Below, in pieces: positions 6,122 through 9,275 of a stretch of DNA of 9,275 nucleotides. The stretch is taken from NCBI GenBank assembly GCA_012515085.1, contig JAAYZB010000240.1, forward strand, positions 1 through 9,275, written 5' to 3'. Every line of letters starts with the position of its first letter. Position 1 is the first letter of the stretch. This DNA comes from Acholeplasmataceae bacterium (GTDB lineage Bacteria; Bacillota_I; Bacilli_A; Izemoplasmatales; Hujiaoplasmataceae). Below the pieces are notes generated by a model. That model was not told where the DNA came from. It ran no database searches and saw only the letters and a list, made by a program, of their open reading frames with translations. The position numbers and the translations under genes were made by a program.

Positions 6122-6333
6122 AACAAATCATCCATGTTTCCGGAATGCATTGCACTCACTGTAGCATGCGTGTTCGGGATGCTATCAAAGGAGTCAGTGG
6201 TGTAAAAAAAGTCAAAGTCAATCTCAAAAAGAGAACAGCTTGCATTGTTTCCGAAGTTGCCATTACGAGGCAATCCTTGGAGAAAGCCCTTTTATTGGTG
6301 GGCTATCAACTTGACGAGGAGGCACACCCTTAA
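6118..6333 (+). CDS. copZ: CopZ-like copper chaperone
   Basis: A 71-residue cytoplasmic protein consisting of one heavy-metal-associated domain (beta-alpha-beta-beta-alpha-beta). The metal site is GMHCTHC with C12 and C15, and Y63 in VGYQL sits where CopZ proteins carry a conserved loop tyrosine. In this family the protein binds Cu(I), delivers it to the ATPase N-terminal domain and can pass it to the repressor. I start at the ATG at 6118, behind GAGAGGAG (6106-6113), rather than at the ATG at 6097 inside the ATPase gene, because it gives the normal CopZ N-terminus. The start codon overlaps the ATPase stop (ATGA, 6118-6121), implying translational coupling. A His in the CxxC (T-H) is slightly unusual but seen in other Cu chaperones. 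Confidence 0.9.
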   Translation: MKQIIHVSGMHCTHCSMRVRDAIKGVSGVKKVKVNLKKRTACIVSEVAITRQSLEKALLLVGYQLDEEAHP

Positions 6334-6593
6334 TGAAAGCCAATCATGCACTGGTCAAAAAACGATTGAATCTGGCAAAAGGACAAATAGAAGGTATCCT
6401 GAGAATGGTTGATGATGATCGTTATTGCATCGATATATCACAACAATTGCTGGCTGCGATCGCTTTGTTAAAACAGGCCAATCGTCTGGTTTTGAAGGCC
6501 CATTTGGATAGCTGTGTGCGAGAAGCATCTGGAGCAGAGGTATCGGAAAAAATACAAGAAATAATGGCGATAATGGAGAAGATGAATCAATAA
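6333..6593 (+). CDS. csoR: CsoR-family copper-sensing repressor
   Basis: An 86-residue all-helical DUF156 repressor, expected to form a tetramer that releases its operator when Cu(I) binds. The CsoR ligand set is intact: C32 (RYCIDI), H57 and C61 (AHLDSC), with spacings of 25 and 4 that equal those of Mycobacterium tuberculosis CsoR C36, H61 and C65. There is no His in the position of RcnR His3, so a nickel/cobalt HCHH site is unlikely. Basic N-terminal helix residues (KKRLNLAKGQIEG, 9-21) fit the DNA-contacting helix. The ATG shares its A with the copZ stop (TAATG) and has GAGGAGG at 6316-6322. It is the third gene of the operon, whereas many Bacilli place csoR first. The putative target is the TACT-G7-AGTA site at 3832-3852. 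Confidence 0.93.
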   Translation: MKANHALVKKRLNLAKGQIEGILRMVDDDRYCIDISQQLLAAIALLKQANRLVLKAHLDSCVREASGAEVSEKIQEIMAIMEKMNQ

Positions 6594-6612
6594 AAATGAA
6601 GTTTGAAAACCG

Positions 6613-6640
6613 TTGAATTAATAATTAAATGTGATATAAT
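6613..6640 (+). promoter_or_regulatory. Promoter of the cobalamin-uptake unit
   Basis: TTGAAT (6613-6618), a 16-base spacer and TATAAT (6635-6640) with TGA at 6632-6634 (extended -10). The expected RNA start near 6647 falls directly before the first riboswitch stem at 6649. No hairpin with a T-run separates it from csoR (6594-6612), so read-through from the copper operon is possible. Confidence 0.72.
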
Positions 6641-6648
6641 AACATTTA

Positions 6649-6791
6649 GATATATTTGGTGTATAACAGGGAACCAAGTGAAATTCTTGGACTGTGCCAG
6701 CAACCGTAATGCTTTTGGGATCACATGACCATTGCCTTGGCGAGAAGGGTGATCACCTTACAAGCGAAGTCGGGAGACCTACCAATATATC
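6649..6791 (+). promoter_or_regulatory. Cobalamin (B12) riboswitch aptamer
   Basis: An RNA element that binds adenosylcobalamin or a related cobalamin and lowers expression of the following genes. Visible parts: the P1 stem, GATATATTTGGT (6649-6660) with ACCAATATATC (6781-6791), 11 pairs with one bulged T; GGGAA (6669-6673); P3-like CCAAG/CTTGG (6674-6678, 6686-6690) around TGAAATT; core GCCAGCAACCGTAA (6696-6709); and the B12 box AGTCGGGAGACCTACC (6768-6783). A peripheral stem may form from GATCAC (6719-6724) and GTGATC (6749-6754). The arrangement matches the class, including the AGCAACCGTAA variant of the core. Downstream an alternative pairing AGTCGG (6768-6773) with CCGACT (6791-6796) could compete with the B12 box fold. 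I see no terminator before the next ATG, so control may be on translation. Confidence 0.92.
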
Positions 6792-6823
6792 CGACTACAA
6801 AAATTGAATAAGAGGGATGAAAA

Positions 6824-7273
6824 ATGAAAAGAATTGTACTGGGCACCATGCTGTTCTTTGGTTTGTTTTTTGCATTGTGGGGTTGTCAAGAAGCAACGAC
6901 TTTGCCCCCAGAAACACCCGCGTATCTTCAATTGGTCATTGTGGATTCGACGACAGCCCGTTATGAAGAATATGATAGTAGTGATGAACTCATTTCCACG
7001 GATACCTTTACCTATACGGACGATGACTCTTTGCTAGAAGTACTACAAACCATCACGACCGTGTACTGCCAAGGGTCCGATGGCAATCCGGATGACACCT
7101 GTTCCTTCCAAGGAACATACGGTTATTATGTTGTTGGAATTGGTCCGTTGAGGGCCTTCGCCGACAATCAATTTATCAGTTTTTATATCAATGGTGACTT
7201 TGCTATGACGGGCATCGGCGATACGGAACTCACCGTCGGTGCTACCTACAAATTCTCCGTTGATACGTTCTAA
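6824..7273 (+). CDS. Lipoprotein with transcobalamin-like (DUF4430) domain
   Basis: A 149-residue exported protein. Residues 1-20 form a signal peptide (MKRIV then a hydrophobic core) ending in LWGC, with C21 the lipid-anchored cysteine; Trp at -2 is unusual for a lipobox. After a short Thr/Pro linker (24-32) comes a domain with strand LQLVIVDS (35-42), a DSLLEVLQ helix (68-75), YGYYVVGIGP (99-108) and SFYINGDFAMTGIGDTEL.VGATYKF (119-144), the signature of DUF4430, which resembles the C-terminal domain of eukaryotic transcobalamin/intrinsic factor. C82 and C93 flank an acidic loop and could form a disulfide. The ATG follows AGAGGG (6811-6816) with 7-base spacing. Placement behind a B12 riboswitch and before a transporter-like membrane protein suggests it binds cobalamin or a corrinoid at the cell surface. 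Domain call is good; ligand is inferred. Confidence 0.85.
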   Translation: MKRIVLGTMLFFGLFFALWGCQEATTLPPETPAYLQLVIVDSTTARYEEYDSSDELISTDTFTYTDDDSLLEVLQTITTVYCQGSDGNPDDTCSFQGTYGYYVVGIGPLRAFADNQFISFYINGDFAMTGIGDTELTVGATYKFSVDTF

Positions 7274-7274
7274 T

Positions 7275-7793
7275 GTGAAAACAAACGCTTTACGTCAAAC
7301 AATCCTGACAGCAATGTTTCTCGCCATCATTGTAGTTCAGGAATTGGCTCTCAGCTTTTTACCAAACATTCAGTTGACATTTGTCCTATTCATGGTCTTT
7401 GCAACGGTATTATCTCCAGCACATCTTGTCATGCTTGTTGTTGGATATGTGTTATTGGATAACTTACTGTTTGGATCTTTCAACTATTTTGTCGTAGTGC
7501 CAATGTTTTTAGCATGGGGGATCTATGTCGCCGTTTCTTATGGGATCCGCTATCGCTCGATTCATTGGAAAATTCTATTTTCAGCTTTATTTGGTCTGGT
7601 GTATGGGTGGTTTTATCTCCCCTTCACCTATTTGGCTTTTTACCAAGGTGTTCCGAATGCCCTTCTCATGTTGTTGTCTGTTGATTTGCCATTTGGAATG
7701 GTTTTACTTGTAAATAACCTCTTCACCATGCTTGCGTTATACCACCCTCTGACTGCCCTGATAAAATCACTAGTAGGTCAGTCCATATTATGA
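7275..7793 (+). CDS. Putative ECF transporter S component (cobalamin/corrinoid)
   Basis: A 172-residue integral membrane protein with about six hydrophobic segments (roughly 9-29, 32-46, 49-66, 71-91, 99-121 and 129-157), the size and topology of ECF substrate-binding S components. TM1 carries A13-x-x-x-A17 (AMFLA), resembling the AxxxA motif by which S components dock onto the EcfT subunit. The start is GTG at 7275, two bases after the preceding stop codon TAA, giving the family-like KTNALRQTILTAMFLA N-terminus. No clear Shine-Dalgarno exists, so translation probably depends on coupling to the lipoprotein gene. A longer frame beginning with GTG at 7239 would overlap that gene. It shares the B12 riboswitch, so cobalamin or a precursor is the likely cargo. 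EcfA/EcfT genes are not in the window, consistent with a shared (group II) module elsewhere. Assigned by topology and context; the family was not confirmed by search. Confidence 0.7.
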   Translation: MKTNALRQTILTAMFLAIIVVQELALSFLPNIQLTFVLFMVFATVLSPAHLVMLVVGYVLLDNLLFGSFNYFVVVPMFLAWGIYVAVSYGIRYRSIHWKILFSALFGLVYGWFYLPFTYLAFYQGVPNALLMLLSVDLPFGMVLLVNNLFTMLALYHPLTALIKSLVGQSIL

Positions 7794-7832
7794 GTGAGAA
7801 TCGCAAAATAGATGATTGATTGACCTGTCATT

Positions 7833-7874
7833 ACTTCCGAGAATCGTGCATAAGTTTATCAGTGTGCTCGGAGT
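7833..7874 (+). promoter_or_regulatory. Hairpin that could cover the sensor ribosome site
   Basis: ACT(T)CCGAG (7833-7841) can pair with CTCGGAGT (7867-7874): eight pairs with one bulged T and a 25-base loop. The 3' arm contains the GGAG (7870-7873) that serves the ATG at 7882. No clear promoter or T-run terminator is seen in 7794-7881, so the sensor gene may be co-transcribed with the cobalamin unit. Confidence 0.3.
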
Positions 7875-7881
7875 GGTACGT

Positions 7882-9275
7882 ATGATTTTTCCTTATTTTT
7901 TTTCGGTATTGAACATTGTTTTATACATCATTCTCTCAATCACAACACTTGTGTTTGGGCTTTTTGCGTTTTATTTTCATCATTCCTCCCGTTATAAAAA
8001 AGAGAGCCTAAATTTAAATGAAGACTACTCCAGTCTGGTTGAAAATTATGCCGGGATGGCATATCGTTGTCTGAACGATGAATTCTGGACCATGAAGTTT
8101 CTCAGCCAGAAGAGTGCTGATCTGATTGGGTATACACCAGAAGAAGTGATCGATAACAAGGTGATTTCCTTTGAAGAGATCATTATGCCAAGGTATCGTA
8201 AAGAATTGCGTGATAAATGGCATATCGCAATTCAGTTGAAATCTGATTTTATCAGCGAATATCAAATCAAAACAAAATCGGGAATCGTAAAATGGGTTCA
8301 AGAAACCGGTCATGTAATTTACGGAAAAAATGGAATACCGGAATATATTGAAGGCTTTATTCGCGATATTACCGAAGAGCACGAAATCGCAATCAAAGAG
8401 AAAAAGAGTGAAGGCAAGTATCGAAATCTGATTGAAACGATCCAAGATCCTATTTTTATAGATGAAGAAGGAATTCTTATTTATGTTAATCCGGCTTGTG
8501 TTCGTTTTTTCCGCGCAAAAAGCGAAGCTGATCTTCTTGGGAAACATGTCGTCGACATCATTTTACCGGAATATCTTCAATTCTATCGCGATCGATATGA
8601 TCGATTAAGTCGAACCAAACTTCCGAATCCGCGAGCCGACTATGCTTTCCTACGTTTTGATGGAACGATTGCTTATGCGGAAGTCTCCTCCTCGCCTCAT
8701 TTTGACAACGGAGATATGTCTGTCCATGTTTTGATTTATGATATAACGGAGAAGAAATTTCGAACCGAACAATTACGTCGCATTCAAAAGCGAAATCGTG
8801 ATTTGATTTTACAAATGTCGGAAGGCATTGGAATTTTCAATCAAATTGGCGATTCCAAAGAGAAACAGTTGATCTACGCCAATCGGAGTTTTGCCAAAAT
8901 TCTTTACGGATCACAACGAAAAGTGATCGGGCAAACCTTGCTGGGTTTGTTTGGTGATTCAACGAATCAGGTCCAGTTGGTGATTGCTAGCGCGTTTGAC
9001 CAGCAACTGCAAACCACCCAACAAATCCCCTTTGATAATCGTGTTCTTCAAGTAAAGGCTTTCTTTAATGACGACAATGAATTGGTGTTAATGATTGCGG
9101 ATATCACGGATTTGGTCCATTATGAATCCAAATTGATGCAAGAAAGAAATCGACTTCAAACCATTATCAAAGGAACCAATACTGCGATTTGGGAATTGGA
9201 TTGGGCTTCAGGAATACTCATTGTCAATGACCGTTGGAAAGAAATTGTTGGTTACCCCCCAGAAGCTGTTCTCCC
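7882..9275 (+). CDS. Membrane-anchored multi-PAS sensor protein, 5' part
   Basis: The frame is open from the ATG at 7882 to the window end (464 complete codons), so the C-terminus is missing. One N-terminal membrane helix (about residues 6-32) is followed by a basic, then charged, linker and at least four PAS-like domains: about 48-165 (SQKSADLIGYTPEEVI and a PAC-type GFIRDITEE), 177-292 (YRNLIETIQDPIFIDEEG... VLIYDITEKK), 305-412 (YANRSFAKILYG... MIADITD) and a fourth starting about 424 (AIWELDWASG, WKEIVGYPPEAVL) cut by the window. Each ends with the DIT pattern typical of PAS-linker joints. The first is of the PAS_3 type. Such proteins sense small ligands or redox state and usually end in a histidine kinase or a GGDEF/EAL module; which one cannot be told here. 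GGAG at 7870-7873 supports the ATG. There is no extracellular sensor loop, so the signal is probably cytoplasmic. Confidence 0.88.
   Translation, partial: MIFPYFFSVLNIVLYIILSITTLVFGLFAFYFHHSSRYKKESLNLNEDYSSLVENYAGMAYRCLNDEFWTMKFLSQKSADLIGYTPEEVIDNKVISFEEIIMPRYRKELRDKWHIAIQLKSDFISEYQIKTKSGIVKWVQETGHVIYGKNGIPEYIEGFIRDITEEHEIAIKEKKSEGKYRNLIETIQDPIFIDEEGILIYVNPACVRFFRAKSEADLLGKHVVDIILPEYLQFYRDRYDRLSRTKLPNPRADYAFLRFDGTIAYAEVSSSPHFDNGDMSVHVLIYDITEKKFRTEQLRRIQKRNRDLILQMSEGIGIFNQIGDSKEKQLIYANRSFAKILYGSQRKVIGQTLLGLFGDSTNQVQLVIASAFDQQLQTTQQIPFDNRVLQVKAFFNDDNELVLMIADITDLVHYESKLMQERNRLQTIIKGTNTAIWELDWASGILIVNDRWKEIVGYPPEAVL

Noticed and set aside
7239..7274. Earlier GTG start for the S-component protein
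   Set aside because: It would overlap the lipoprotein C-terminus and add a polar stretch before the expected first helix; no ribosome site either way, so the adjacent start at 7275 is preferred.
8014..8547. Minus-strand open frame inside the sensor gene
   Set aside because: The plus strand encodes clear PAS domains; the antisense product shows no motif.
1..9275. CRISPR array, insertion sequence, phage or toxin-antitoxin module
   Set aside because: No regularly spaced repeats, transposase-like frames, terminal repeats or phage genes were seen on either strand.

Overview
The window comes from a low- to mid-GC Gram-positive-type bacterium. The evidence is AGGAGG-type ribosome binding sites, vegetative TTGACA/TATAAT promoters (several with an extended TGn -10), a Cys-anchored lipoprotein and CsoR-type copper control. 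TGA is used as a stop and TGG for Trp, so the genetic code is the standard one and not that of mycoplasmas. Rubredoxin and an iron-dependent alcohol dehydrogenase suggest an anaerobic or fermentative lifestyle. A member of Bacillota (Bacilli or an Acholeplasma/Izemoplasma-like relative) is my best guess; I cannot place it more finely from sequence alone.

Layout. Positions 1-330 hold the C-terminal end of a PlsC-like acyltransferase. A strong promoter with two dyads drives a 53-residue rubredoxin that is missed by simple ORF length cutoffs (420-581). It converges, through a two-way hairpin terminator, with a minus-strand RidA deaminase (615-992). Divergent from ridA is the mechanosensitive channel MscL (GTG start at 1093). 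A minus-strand iron-containing alcohol dehydrogenase (1527-2735) and a plus-strand aldo/keto reductase (2886-3722) are divergently transcribed from a shared 150-bp region.

Positions 3790-6593 are a compact copper-resistance operon: a Cu(I) P1B-type ATPase, a CopZ-like chaperone and a CsoR-family repressor. The genes overlap by 4 bases and 1 base, so they are likely translationally coupled. The operon has a perfect-consensus promoter and a TACT-G7-AGTA dyad between promoter and start codon, which matches the operator class bound by CsoR/RcnR-family repressors. The last gene therefore probably represses its own operon until copper binds.

Positions 6613-7793 are a cobalamin unit: promoter, a B12 riboswitch aptamer (6649-6791), a lipoprotein with a transcobalamin-like (DUF4430) domain, and a small membrane protein that resembles an ECF transporter S component. 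The logical reading is B12-repressed uptake of cobalamin or a corrinoid precursor, powered by an ECF module encoded elsewhere. From 7882 to the window end runs the N-terminal 464 codons of a membrane-anchored multi-PAS sensor whose output domain lies outside the window.

No tRNA, rRNA, CRISPR array, insertion sequence or prophage gene was seen. The window is gene-dense; the largest gap (6594-6823) is filled by the riboswitch and its promoter.
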